A stretch of DNA of 64,000 bases, from positions 682,001 through 746,000 of the forward strand of contig NZ_LPVZ01000020.1 of assembly GCF_001613795.1 (NCBI RefSeq), in the 5' to 3' direction. The position numbers and the translations under genes were made by a program. This document shows positions 36,170 to 45,219 of this stretch, one piece after another. The notes beneath the pieces were generated by a model, which saw only the letters and a program-made list of their open reading frames with translations, did no database searches and was not told the DNA's origin. Positions within the stretch are counted from its first letter, which is position 1; each line of letters begins with the position of its first letter. Source of the DNA: Thalassospira sp. MCCC 1A01148. GTDB taxonomy: Bacteria; Pseudomonadota; Alphaproteobacteria; Rhodospirillales; Thalassospiraceae.

Positions 36170-37807
36170 ATGGAACGGGAATCCATGGAATTTGACGTGG
36201 TCGTCGTTGGTGCCGGTGTGTCCGGCCTGTCGGCTGCCATCAAGCTAATGCAACTCGCCCAGGAACAGGAAAAAGAAATCACCGTCTGTGTGGTTGAAAA
36301 AGGTTCCGAGGTCGGCGCACACACCCTTTCAGGTGCCGTGATGGAGCCGCGCTCGATCAATGAACTTTTCCCTGACTGGCAAGAACGTGGCGCACCATTA
36401 AACGTGCCCGCTGGCGAAGACCAGTTCTTGATGCTGAGCGAAACCGGTGCCAAAAAGCTGCCGACCCCGCCGCAGATGCACAACAAGGGCAACTATATCG
36501 TCAGCCTTGGCAATGTTTGCCGCTGGCTTGGCGAACAAGCCGAGGCCCTTGGCGTCGAGGTTTATCCGGGCTTTGCCGCCGCCGAAGTTCTGTTTAACGA
36601 TGATGGTTCGGTCAAAGGCATCGCCACGGGTGATATGGGCCTGCAGCGTGATGGCACGCCGGGCCCGAACCACGAACCGGGTATGGAACTGCATGCCAAA
36701 TACACCTTCTTTGCCGAAGGGTGCCGTGGCTCGCTGTCCGAACAGCTGATCAAGAAGTTCGATCTGCGCAAGAACTCCGATCCGCAGACCTATGGCATCG
36801 GGATCAAGGAACTCTGGGAAGTCGATCCCGAAGTCCACAAGGAAGGCCTGATTCAGCACACCGTTGGCTGGCCGCTTGACAAGAACACCTATGGCGGGTC
36901 GTTCCTGTATCATCTTGATAACAATCAGGTGGTTGTCGGTTTCGTTATCGGTCTTGATTACGAAAACCCGCATCTCAGCCCGTTTGATGAATTCCAGCGT
37001 TTCAAGACGCATCCGGAAATTCGCAAGATTTTCGAAAATGGTCGTCGCATCTCGTACGGCGCACGTGCGCTAAACGAAGGCGGTTTCCAGTCGATCCCCG
37101 ATCTTGTCTTCCCGGGCGGCTGCCTGATCGGCTGTTCGGCCGGTTTCATGAACGTGCCAAAGATCAAGGGTTCGCACACCGCGATGAAGACCGGCATGCT
37201 GGCCGCCGAGGCTGCGTTTGAGGCCCTGACTGCCGACGAAACGCCTGCACAGATGGACAGCTACCCGCAGCGTCTGAAAGACAGCTGGGTCTATCCGGAA
37301 CTGCACAAGGTGCGTAACATCCGCCCGAGCTTCGCCAAATGGGGCTTCTGGGGTGGTATGGCGTACAGCGCGGTCGATACCTATCTGTTCGGTGGCAAGG
37401 CTCCCTGGACCTTCAAAAACCACGAAGACCATTCCTGCCTGAAGCCCGCCGCAGAAATGCCGAAAATCGACTATCCGAAACCGGATGGCAAAATAAGTTT
37501 CGACAAGCTGTCATCGGTCTTCCTGTCAAATACCAACCACAGTGAAGATCAGCCGGTCCATCTGACGCTTAAGAATGACACCGTTCCGGTAAACACCAAC
37601 CTTGCCGTCTATGACGGGCCCGAAGCCCGTTTCTGCCCGGCCGGTGTTTATGAGTTTGTCGAAGATGAAGAAAATGGCGGCAACCGCCTGCAGATCAACG
37701 CGCAAAACTGCGTGCATTGCAAGACCTGCGACATCAAGGACCCGACCCAGAATATCGTCTGGGTCGTGCCCGAGGGTGGCGGCGGACCAAATTATCCGAA
37801 CATGTAA
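36170..37807 (+). CDS. Electron transfer flavoprotein-ubiquinone oxidoreductase
   Basis: A 545-residue membrane-associated enzyme that passes electrons from ETF (fatty acid, amino acid oxidation) to ubiquinone. The FAD motif [13 protein letters not shown] is at the N-terminus. The [4Fe-4S] ligands are Cys489 (RFCPAG) and Cys514, Cys517, Cys520 ([13 protein letters not shown]). The ubiquinone-binding middle domain is intact. AAAGGAGAGAGG precedes the start. It is monocistronic, with a terminator right after it. Confidence 0.96.
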   Translation: MERESMEFDVVVVGAGVSGLSAAIKLMQLAQEQEKEITVCVVEKGSEVGAHTLSGAVMEPRSINELFPDWQERGAPLNVPAGEDQFLMLSETGAKKLPTPPQMHNKGNYIVSLGNVCRWLGEQAEALGVEVYPGFAAAEVLFNDDGSVKGIATGDMGLQRDGTPGPNHEPGMELHAKYTFFAEGCRGSLSEQLIKKFDLRKNSDPQTYGIGIKELWEVDPEVHKEGLIQHTVGWPLDKNTYGGSFLYHLDNNQVVVGFVIGLDYENPHLSPFDEFQRFKTHPEIRKIFENGRRISYGARALNEGGFQSIPDLVFPGGCLIGCSAGFMNVPKIKGSHTAMKTGMLAAEAAFEALTADETPAQMDSYPQRLKDSWVYPELHKVRNIRPSFAKWGFWGGMAYSAVDTYLFGGKAPWTFKNHEDHSCLKPAAEMPKIDYPKPDGKISFDKLSSVFLSNTNHSEDQPVHLTLKNDTVPVNTNLAVYDGPEARFCPAGVYEFVEDEENGGNRLQINAQNCVHCKTCDIKDPTQNIVWVVPEGGGGPNYPNM

Positions 37808-37828
37808 GCCTTCCGGCTTTCATCACAC

Positions 37829-37862
37829 AAAAAGGCCCGTGTCATGCGGGCCTTTTTCTTTT
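37829..37862 (+). terminator. Terminator of ETF-QO
   Basis: AAAGGCCCG (37831-37839) pairs with CGGGCCTTT (37848-37856), then a T-rich run. The A run on the other side makes it potentially bidirectional. Confidence 0.85.
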
Positions 37863-37973
37863 GGTCTGATGATTGGATTTCTGCCGGTCAAAGCCGCATA
37901 TAAGTTTTCACTTGTTTCAATTTCAATCTGTGCGTTCAATACCGGCCCTTTCCAACGCGCAGGCAAGAACAAC

Positions 37974-38597
37974 ATGAGAATCGCAATTGTGACCCTTGAA
38001 GGTTTCAACGAACTCGACAGCTTCGTCGCTTTGGCGATTTTAAACCGCGCCAAGGCCGATGGCGTCCATGCCGAAATCGTTGGCACCGGCGACACCGTCA
38101 CATCAATGAACGGTGTTTCTGTCTCGGTGCAAAGGCCTCTGTCCTTTGCACAGGAAGCCGACGCGGTCTTGTTGGGCAGCGGCATTCATTCACGCGATCA
38201 CATCAATGATCCGGATATCATGAAGCAGCTGTCGCTTGATCCGTCCCGGCAACTGATTGGCGCACAATGTTCGGGCATTCTGTTTCTGTATCGCATGGGC
38301 CTGCTGCCCGCGACCGTAACAACAGACAACAAAACCCGGCCCTTGATAGCACGCACCAAAGCCGTGATCGAAGACCGCCCGCTGGTCGCACAGGGCAACA
38401 TCGTCACCAGCGGTGGCTGCCTGTCGTCAAGCTATCTTGCCGGCTGGTTCCTTGCCAAGGCGGTCGGCCTGGATAAGGCCATTGCCGTGCTTGAGACAGT
38501 CGCCCCGGTTGGACAGCGTTCTCAATTTGCCAAACAGGCCCGCGAAATCATTGGCAAACAGTTGGATATCCCGGCCAAGCGTCCACTTTATTGCTAG
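37974..38597 (+). CDS. DJ-1/PfpI family protein
   Basis: A 207-residue protein of the DJ-1/PfpI (class I glutamine amidotransferase-like) fold. The N-terminal beta strand MRIAIVTLEGFNELDSF and the nucleophile elbow IGAQCSGILFL are visible, with Cys as the likely nucleophile. The closest type is the DJ-1/PfpI group seen as the N-terminal part of GlxA-like AraC regulators, but no DNA-binding domain follows here. I start at 37974 because the frame upstream overlaps the terminator and lacks family similarity. Function is unknown; stress or glyoxal detoxification is only a guess. Confidence 0.85.
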   Translation: MRIAIVTLEGFNELDSFVALAILNRAKADGVHAEIVGTGDTVTSMNGVSVSVQRPLSFAQEADAVLLGSGIHSRDHINDPDIMKQLSLDPSRQLIGAQCSGILFLYRMGLLPATVTTDNKTRPLIARTKAVIEDRPLVAQGNIVTSGGCLSSSYLAGWFLAKAVGLDKAIAVLETVAPVGQRSQFAKQAREIIGKQLDIPAKRPLYC

Positions 38598-38793
38598 CCA
38601 ATATGATGCTTTTGCCCGCTGCTTTCGGCACTTTGCGGATCATTACTTTATTGTGATGGTCTTTGCGCATGGTTCCGTGTTGCAAATGCTTTGCCTTATA
38701 ATTGCCGACTGAGTAGGCTAAACCCGAAATTCACTATGGCGATGCATACGACCTTACATCTCCGAACCCGAATTGCGGACGCAGGAAAAGCCT

Positions 38794-40509
38794 TTGAAAC
38801 GTAAACTGTTACACCTCCTCATCCCGATGACGGCTGTTGCACTTTCGGCCTGTGGCACCATGCCGCAACAAAGCGACGACACCGTTTTCGAGTATCCGCA
38901 ATCCAACGGTTTTTCGGGCAACTTCCTTGCAGGCAAGGCCGCACAGCTTGAAAGCCAGTCGGGCTATGCTGCGCAGTATCTTTTGCGTGCCCATAACCTT
39001 GATCCCGATAACGCAGAACTGCGCCGTCGCGCTTTCCTCGCGCTGATCAGCGACGGGCGTATCAGTGATGCAGTCGATATTGCCAAACAACTGCAGTCGG
39101 AAAACGATCAGGATCTGTTTGCGGCCCTGACGGTCATGGATGCCGCCATTCGCGAAGATCGCTATCAGGATGCGCTTGATATTGTTTCAAGCCTGCCCGA
39201 ACGCGGCATCAACGCCCTGATTGCACCGCTGGCAAAGGCATGGCTTTATACCGGCCTTGATCAGAAGGCCGCAGCCATGGCCGCACTTGACGGCATGCAG
39301 GGCAATGGTTCGCTGAACCCGCTTTCGGAATATCATCGCGGCTTGATACTTGCACATTTTGGCGATTTTGATGCTGCCGAACGCGCCCTTGCCAGCGCCT
39401 ATGGCGACCCGGCTGATGCGCCACTTCGCGCGGCAGAGGCCCTTGGTGCCGTCTATGAGCGCAAAGGACAGGTGCAAAAGGCGTCCCTTCTTTATGAAAG
39501 CTACATGGACCGGCATCCGCAATCGCTTGCCATGCCCTTCCATTTGGCGCGCCTTGATCGCGGCGAACCGCCAATCGCGACCATGCTGACCCCGGCAGAG
39601 GGTCTGGCAGAGGCCTATCTTGATATCGCCACCTTGCTCAGTCAGGAAAACGCAGTTGATCCATCCTTGTTGATGGCGCGCTATTCGTTGTCGCTGCGCC
39701 CTGATGATGACATTACCCGTCTTCTGGTTGGCGAAGTCATGGAAATCCAGAATCGCTTTGAAACGGCAATTGACGTTTACGGCGCCATTCCAGTGTCTTC
39801 ACCGCACAGCTGGAATGCGCGACTGCGCATCGCATCCAGCCTTGAGCAAATTGGCCGTGCGGACGAAGCAATTGATATCCTTGAAGACATGGTTGGCGAA
39901 CGCCGGGACCGCCCGGACGCCCTGATCCAGCTTGGCGATATCCTGCGCTTCCAGCAGGAATATGGCCCTGCTGCCGATGCCTATGACAAGGCCATAGAAC
40001 GTCTGGGCGGCAAGACCCAGGTTGGCTGGCGCTTGTTGTATCGTCGGGGCATCGCAAACGAGCGGGCGGGCGACTGGGCCAAGGCCGAAGCAGACTTCCT
40101 TCAAGCGCTCGAAATCGAACCCGAACAGCCTTATGTTCTGAACTATCTCGGCTATAGCTGGGTTGATATGGGCATGAATTTCGATCAGGCCGAAGACATG
40201 CTCAAACGTGCCGTCGAATTGCAGCCTGATGACGGCTATATCGTCGATAGCCTCGGCTGGGTCTATTACAAGCTGGGCCGGTTCGATGATGCGGTTGAAC
40301 AGCTTGAAAAGGCTGTCGAACTGAAACCTGACGACCCGACAATCAATGATCATCTGGGGGATGCCTATTGGCAAATCGGGCGCTATCACGAAGCCCGTTT
40401 CCAGTGGCACCGCGCCCTGTCATTCAATCCGACCGAAGACCTGCGCAGTACCGTAGAAGCCAAAATCAATGGCCAGGTACCAAGCGTGGCCCCGATTGTC
40501 GTGAACTGA
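38794..40509 (+). CDS. TPR-repeat lipoprotein
   Basis: A 571-residue protein. I start at the TTG at 38794, which gives MKRKLLHLLIPMTAVALSAC, a classic lipoprotein signal with lipobox LSAC (Cys20) and AGGA 6 bases upstream; an earlier TTG at 38773 is also open. After the lipobox the protein is made of repeated helical hairpins, clearest near the C-terminus (AEADFLQALEIEPEQPYVLNYLG, AEDMLKRAVELQPDDGYIVDSLG, AVEQLEKAVELKPDDPTINDHLG). Outer- or inner-membrane attachment is likely. Such TPR lipoproteins act as assembly scaffolds; the partner is unknown. ispE follows 21 bases later. Confidence 0.88.
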   Translation: MKRKLLHLLIPMTAVALSACGTMPQQSDDTVFEYPQSNGFSGNFLAGKAAQLESQSGYAAQYLLRAHNLDPDNAELRRRAFLALISDGRISDAVDIAKQLQSENDQDLFAALTVMDAAIREDRYQDALDIVSSLPERGINALIAPLAKAWLYTGLDQKAAAMAALDGMQGNGSLNPLSEYHRGLILAHFGDFDAAERALASAYGDPADAPLRAAEALGAVYERKGQVQKASLLYESYMDRHPQSLAMPFHLARLDRGEPPIATMLTPAEGLAEAYLDIATLLSQENAVDPSLLMARYSLSLRPDDDITRLLVGEVMEIQNRFETAIDVYGAIPVSSPHSWNARLRIASSLEQIGRADEAIDILEDMVGERRDRPDALIQLGDILRFQQEYGPAADAYDKAIERLGGKTQVGWRLLYRRGIANERAGDWAKAEADFLQALEIEPEQPYVLNYLGYSWVDMGMNFDQAEDMLKRAVELQPDDGYIVDSLGWVYYKLGRFDDAVEQLEKAVELKPDDPTINDHLGDAYWQIGRYHEARFQWHRALSFNPTEDLRSTVEAKINGQVPSVAPIVVN

Positions 40510-40530
40510 CACATTTGGGAAGAAACGTTC

Positions 40531-41460
40531 ATGTCTGCGACCTATCGCCAGCAGGCACCTGCCAAGGTTAACCTGTTTTTGCATGTCACCGGCAAACGCG
40601 ATGACGGCTATCATCTGCTTGAAAGTCTGGTTTGCTTTACCGCAACCGGTGATGTCCTTAGTGGTGAATTGCGCAGCGATGACCAGATCACGCTTTCAAT
40701 CACCGGGCCCATGGCGGCCACCCTTGCCCAGAATGACATCAACGAAAATCTTGTCATGCGGGCCGCAAAGCTGCTGCAAGACACCTGTGCGCCCAAACAG
40801 GGGGCGGATTTGATCCTTGATAAACGCTTGCCGATTGCATCTGGCGTTGGTGGCGGATCGGCGGATGCAGCTGCGGCCATCCGGTTGCTGCGCGAAATGT
40901 GGAAGCTTGATCTTGATGCGCATACTTTATCGCACATCGCCCTGTCGCTGGGGGCGGACGTTCCGGTTTGCCTGCACGGCAAAACCTGCGTGATGTCGGG
41001 GATTGGCGAAGAAATCACCGAACTGCCTGACCTGCCGCCCGTACCGATTGTCTTGATCAATCCGGGCAAAGCGGTTTCAACACCCGAAATTTTCAAGGCC
41101 CGCGCTGACGAGGGGTTCAGTCCCACGGGCGCATGGCAAGGCAACCAGACATTCCAAAGTGCGGCATCGCTTGCCGATGCGCTGTCGGAATGCGGCAACG
41201 ATCTGACTTTGCCCGCAACGGGAATACTTCCGGAAATTTGTGATGTGCTCAATGCACTCGCGCGTGAAGACGGCTGTTTGCTGGCCAGAATGTCGGGCAG
41301 TGGTGCCACCTGCTTTGGCATATACGACACAACCAGTCAGGCCGAACGTGCCGCCCATGCCATCGCAACACAGAACCCGGACTGGTGGATTTCACCCACG
41401 CATATCCTCTCGGAAAAGACCCGCGAGCAGGCCGAAATCGGCGCAGCCTTTCCGGACTGA
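40531..41460 (+). CDS. ispE: 4-diphosphocytidyl-2-C-methyl-D-erythritol kinase
   Basis: A 309-residue GHMP kinase of the MEP isoprenoid pathway. APAKVNLFLHVTGKRDDGYH is the N-terminal substrate-binding motif, and LPIASGVGGGSADAAAAIR is the ATP-binding loop. SGSGATCFGIYD near residue 265 is the third GHMP motif. It phosphorylates CDP-methylerythritol. It lies in the same direction just after the TPR lipoprotein gene, a common pairing in alphaproteobacteria. Confidence 0.96.
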   Translation: MSATYRQQAPAKVNLFLHVTGKRDDGYHLLESLVCFTATGDVLSGELRSDDQITLSITGPMAATLAQNDINENLVMRAAKLLQDTCAPKQGADLILDKRLPIASGVGGGSADAAAAIRLLREMWKLDLDAHTLSHIALSLGADVPVCLHGKTCVMSGIGEEITELPDLPPVPIVLINPGKAVSTPEIFKARADEGFSPTGAWQGNQTFQSAASLADALSECGNDLTLPATGILPEICDVLNALAREDGCLLARMSGSGATCFGIYDTTSQAERAAHAIATQNPDWWISPTHILSEKTREQAEIGAAFPD

Positions 41461-41503
41461 ACAGCCGGGGCAGGACCGGATAAAAAAACCTTCAAATAGA
41501 GGG

Positions 41504-41532
41504 TTGCACTCTGCGCATGGGGGCGCTATTTT
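41504..41532 (+). promoter_or_regulatory. Probable promoter of tRNA-Gln
   Basis: A TTGCAC -35-like box (41504-41509) and TATTTT -10-like box (41527-41532) are separated by exactly 17 bases, ending 18 bases before the tRNA. Each box matches the consensus only partly. Confidence 0.45.
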
Positions 41533-41550
41533 CCGCGCCACACACGCTGA

Positions 41551-41625
41551 TGGGGCGTGGCCAAGTGGTAAGGCATCGGTTTTTGGTATCGTGTATCGTA
41601 GGTTCGAATCCTACCGCCCCAGCCA
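41551..41625 (+). tRNA. tRNA-Gln (anticodon TTG)
   Basis: A 75-base gene with encoded CCA. The acceptor stem TGGGGCG pairs with CGCCCCA, the D-loop contains CCAAGTGGTAAGG, the anticodon loop is TTTTGGT (anticodon TTG) and the T-arm is GTAGG-TTCGAAT-CCTAC. The outermost anticodon-stem pair is T against T, a mismatch at the end of the stem that should be tolerated. A strong terminator follows. Confidence 0.95.
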
Positions 41626-41630
41626 AGACA

Positions 41631-41668
41631 AACCGCTTTGAGGTTTTCCTCAAAGCGGTTTTCTTTTT
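41631..41668 (+). terminator. Terminator of tRNA-Gln
   Basis: A perfect 13-bp stem (41631-41643 with 41648-41660) has a TTTT loop, followed by a T-rich tail. Confidence 0.9.
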
Positions 41669-41720
41669 CCTGCCTTTTGCAGGTCGGCAGCGCGCGAACG
41701 TGCCACCCTTATTTTCGTGC

Positions 41721-42692
41721 TCAGGACTGCTTTGACTGATGCATGGCAATGTTTGCCCGCGATACCAGTTTGGCAAGGGTATCCCCCGGCTCGGCAATGC
41801 CAAGACCAACGCTTAGGGTCAGAGCGGGATATTCATTTCCTGCCTGAAAGTCCTCTGCCCCGACATGATCCGTCAGACGCTGCAGATAATTCAAGGCCCC
41901 TGCCGCCCCGGTTTCCGGCATCAGGATGATGAATTCCTTATCACTCCAGCGCGCGATCACATCGGTTTCGCGCATCATATCCGATGCCACCTTGGCAAAC
42001 AGCTTCAATGCCGCGTCACCAGCAGCATAGCCAAGGCTTTCATTCAGGCTCTTGAGGTTGTCAAAATAGACCATCCCGACAACGACCGCATTGCCATAAC
42101 GGTTTGAGCGCTCAAGCTCGGTGCGCAGGATGCCTTCCATGTAACGCCGGTTATAAAGCCCGGTCAGCGGATCGGTATTGGCAGTGCGTTCAAGATCTTT
42201 TCGCGCCTGATCCAGCGCCTTGCGATCATGAATATGGGCAACGGTCTGGCCAATTGAGTCAGCAAAAAGCTGTACGAGATCAATGTCATGCTTGCCAAAG
42301 GGTGTCACCGGATTTGGGCTGCCAAATGCAAGCGTTCCGATGCATTCGCCTTCAACCACAATCGGCGCACCAAGATAGGCGGCAAACCCAAATTTTTCGC
42401 CAGCCGGATGGTCGCCCAGTTCGCTTTCACTGACATCATGAAAGGCAAAAACCTTGCTGGCTGAAATCACATGACTGCAGAAAGTCTCATCAAGGTCGAA
42501 CGCCATGCCCGGCGTCAGGGCATTTTCCGGGTGGAAGACCTGCCGAATTTCATAGGTCTCTTCGCCAATGGCACTGAAGATCCCAACAGGCAGGCCAAAC
42601 TGCTCAATGCCGAGCTTCAGGATCGCCTCAACACGCTGTTCGAACATTTTGGCCATTTCTGCCTGATGATCGGTCTCAAACTCGGTCGTCAT
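41721..42692 (-). CDS. GAF-GGDEF domain protein with degenerate GGDEF motif
   Basis: A 323-residue soluble protein when started at 42692 (MTTEFETDH, weak GGGAAA upstream); the frame is open to 42743. Residues 1 to about 155 form a GAF domain (FCSHVI, YLGAPIVVEGECIGTLAFG). A GGDEF-type domain follows (NTDPLTGLYNRRYMEG), but its signature is SDKEF (41931-41945), with both glycines replaced. Diguanylate cyclase activity is therefore unlikely. It may act as a sensor or nucleotide-binding regulator. It converges on the tRNA-Gln gene. Confidence 0.85.
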   Translation of the reverse strand: MTTEFETDHQAEMAKMFEQRVEAILKLGIEQFGLPVGIFSAIGEETYEIRQVFHPENALTPGMAFDLDETFCSHVISASKVFAFHDVSESELGDHPAGEKFGFAAYLGAPIVVEGECIGTLAFGSPNPVTPFGKHDIDLVQLFADSIGQTVAHIHDRKALDQARKDLERTANTDPLTGLYNRRYMEGILRTELERSNRYGNAVVVGMVYFDNLKSLNESLGYAAGDAALKLFAKVASDMMRETDVIARWSDKEFIILMPETGAAGALNYLQRLTDHVGAEDFQAGNEYPALTLSVGLGIAEPGDTLAKLVSRANIAMHQSKQS

Positions 42693-42868
42693 GATGTTTC
42701 CCATATTGTGACCGGCACGGTTTTCCCCCGACACGCCAGCCATAAAGTCTTGTTATACTGCAACATTTAAAACCCTTGGTCGCACAGGGCAAATTCTAAA
42801 CGCTTAGCATACCAAGGCATAGGCCATTCTTCTGGCTGAATAATATTTTTCTGATATGACCGGATCAA

Positions 42869-43792
42869 TCAACGCGTTTTCGGGCGCGCCGGCATGTGAT
42901 GAAGCAAGGCGGCCCCACGCAAGCCGCCATCTCGGACAAAGGCGCCCGGGACCACCAGCGGCGTATCATATCGACCAAGAGCCTGCTTGCGGACCCGTAC
43001 ATCAATCTCTTCGATCAATGCAGTTTCGGATGCCAGACCGCCCCCCACGGGAATGCAATCAGGATCAAGAACATTGACCATCAAAGCCAGTTCACGGGCA
43101 ACCAGATCGCAGTAAATGTCGATGGCCTTGGCAGCCAAAGCCTCATTGGCGTGCCAACCTGACGTAATGTCTTCGCTGGCCCGTACCGCGCCGCCAATCT
43201 GGGCATAAATGCGTTCAAGGCCACGGGCCCCACCCCAGGCATCAAGACACCCTGTACGCCCGCAGCCACAGGCAATCGGGGCAAGGCCATGCTTGATCAG
43301 GGTTCCGGTGACATCATTTCCATGCCCCCATTCACCACGAATACCACTATTGCCGCCGACAAACTGCCGATCAACGACAATGCCACCACCGACACCCGTA
43401 CCAAGGATGATGGCGAACACGATGCTGGCATCCCGGGCGGCACCACTTGACGCTTCGGCCAGAGCAAAACAGTCGGCATCGTTTTCAACCAGAACCTTGC
43501 GCCCCAGAACATTGGAAAGTTCCGCAGCCAGCGGCCAATCCTTGATCGCCGGAATATTAGCCGAAATCACGGCACCGGTTTTCGGATCAATCCCGCCTGC
43601 CAGGCTGATGCCGATATCCTGCGACTGACCGTATTTGGCATCGGCGTCACGGATGCATTCGGACAGGATGGCAATAAAGGCGCCGCGATCTTCGCGCGGT
43701 GTCGATGCCTTGCGATGATCAACGAACGATCCGTCCGCATCGAAAACCCCGAACTCAATGTTCGATCCACCGATATCAAAGGCATATTGCAT
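42869..43792 (-). CDS. ROK family sugar kinase
   Basis: A 307-residue protein. The ATP-binding motif FDIGGSNIEFGVFDADG is N-terminal. The catalytic base is Asp105 in ENDAD, and GTGVGGGIVV is the second phosphate motif. Zinc ligands His157, Cys175, Cys177 and Cys182 (GEWGH and CGCGRTGC) are conserved. Likely substrates are fructose, glucose or N-acetylglucosamine; the sequence does not decide. I start at 43792 (MQYAFDIGG) with GGAA upstream. Confidence 0.9.
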   Translation of the reverse strand: MQYAFDIGGSNIEFGVFDADGSFVDHRKASTPREDRGAFIAILSECIRDADAKYGQSQDIGISLAGGIDPKTGAVISANIPAIKDWPLAAELSNVLGRKVLVENDADCFALAEASSGAARDASIVFAIILGTGVGGGIVVDRQFVGGNSGIRGEWGHGNDVTGTLIKHGLAPIACGCGRTGCLDAWGGARGLERIYAQIGGAVRASEDITSGWHANEALAAKAIDIYCDLVARELALMVNVLDPDCIPVGGGLASETALIEEIDVRVRKQALGRYDTPLVVPGAFVRDGGLRGAALLHHMPARPKTR

Positions 43793-43852
43793 ACTGCACG
43801 TTCCCCAATCCTGACTGTTAACGGGATACACCAGCCAAGGCAGCGCAGCAAA

Positions 43853-43885
43853 AAGAAACGGCACCTGCCCGACTGGCAAGTGCCG
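43853..43885 (-). terminator. Terminator of the M16 peptidase gene
   Basis: CGGCACCTGCC (43859-43869) pairs with GGCAAGTGCCG (43875-43885) with one internal mismatch. On the minus strand TTTCTTTTT follows. It separates the peptidase from the ROK kinase. Confidence 0.8.
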
Positions 43886-43912
43886 CTCCGATACGTCTCG
43901 ATGCGCTGTCAA

Positions 43913-45172
43913 TTAACTGCGCAGGCGTGCTGCCACATCGTCATAGGACGGCATCTGATCCACAGGACCAAGCGCCGTAATGGTCGGCTTGCCATCAAGC
44001 AGCGCCTTACCGGATCGGCGTACGCTTTCAAGATCAACCGCGTCGATCTTGCCAACGATTTCTTCCATGCTTTGCGGGCGACCGAAAATCTGGATCTGGC
44101 GTGCGAGTGTTTCACAGCGACCCGAATTGCTTTCCATCGCCATCACCACCGATGCCTTGAGCTGCGCACGGGCACGTGTGACTTCTTCCTCGGAAAGGTC
44201 TTCGGTCGCACGAACCAGTTCATCGCACATGACCGGCATCAATTCGCCAATGTCATTGGCTCCCGTCCCGGCATAGATCGAGAACAGGCCACCATCCACG
44301 TAATGCGACGAAAAGCTATAAACCGAATAAACCAGCCCGCGTTTCTCGCGGATTTCCTGGAACAGGCGCGAGGACATGCCGCCACCCAACAGGGTGTTGA
44401 ACACCTGCAGGTCATAGAAACTGTCATCGGTGTAGGACACGGTCGGAAGACCAAAGATCACATGCACCTGTTCAAGCTTGCGGTTTTCGATCCGGCTGCC
44501 GCCTTCGTATCTGAGCGGCTCCATCTCGTGGTCTTCATGAGCCGGAAGGCTGTCGAACTTTTTGGCGACCATATCGACCACGCGGTCATGCTCAACCTTG
44601 CCTGATGCTGAAAACACCATGCGCTTCGGGCTGTAGCGGCGCGACATGTAATCAAACAAGTGATCGCGGCTGAGCGACGATACATTTTCCGGGCTGCCGA
44701 GGATCGAGCGCCCCAATGCCTGATTTGGCAGGGCGGTTTCCTGGAAGTAATCGAAAATGATGTCGTCGGGCGTATCGTTGGCCTGACCGATTTCCTGCAA
44801 GATCACCTGACGTTCGCGTTCAAGTTCCTTCGCATCCAGTGTGGAGTGCTGCAGGATGTCGGCAATCACATCAATCGCCAGTTCCTGATCTTCATGCAGG
44901 ACCTTGCAATAATAGGCCGTGTTCTCGCGCGAGGTATAGGCATTCATCTGCCCGCCAACTGCTTCGATTTCTTCGGAAATCTGAAGTGCGGAACGACGAC
45001 GCGTGCCCTTGAACGCCATATGTTCAAGCATATGGGAAATGCCGTTGATGTCTGGCGTCTCGTTACGCGCCCCAACATCAACCCATGTGCCCAAGGCAAC
45101 CGACTCTACGTGATCCAGACGGTCGGTCGCGACAATCATTCCATTGTCAAGCCGGGTGAGCTCGACTGTCAT
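43913..45172 (-). CDS. M16 family zinc peptidase (processing peptidase-like)
   Basis: A 419-residue protein with the inverted zinc motif HMLEH (His47, Glu50, His51) and a third ligand likely at Glu127 in VILQEI. RLFQEIREKRGLVYSVYSFSSHY is the C-terminal-half signature of the mitochondrial processing peptidase beta and bacterial homologues. It has no signal peptide, so it is probably cytoplasmic. Similar proteins degrade peptides. AGGAG precedes the ATG, and it lies 47 bases after thrC, a pairing usual in alphaproteobacteria. Confidence 0.93.
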   Translation of the reverse strand: MTVELTRLDNGMIVATDRLDHVESVALGTWVDVGARNETPDINGISHMLEHMAFKGTRRRSALQISEEIEAVGGQMNAYTSRENTAYYCKVLHEDQELAIDVIADILQHSTLDAKELERERQVILQEIGQANDTPDDIIFDYFQETALPNQALGRSILGSPENVSSLSRDHLFDYMSRRYSPKRMVFSASGKVEHDRVVDMVAKKFDSLPAHEDHEMEPLRYEGGSRIENRKLEQVHVIFGLPTVSYTDDSFYDLQVFNTLLGGGMSSRLFQEIREKRGLVYSVYSFSSHYVDGGLFSIYAGTGANDIGELMPVMCDELVRATEDLSEEEVTRARAQLKASVVMAMESNSGRCETLARQIQIFGRPQSMEEIVGKIDAVDLESVRRSGKALLDGKPTITALGPVDQMPSYDDVAARLRS

Positions 45173-45219
45173 ATAGCATTACTCCTGTTTCGCATTTCAG
45201 GCCCAATCATGGCTTGTCT

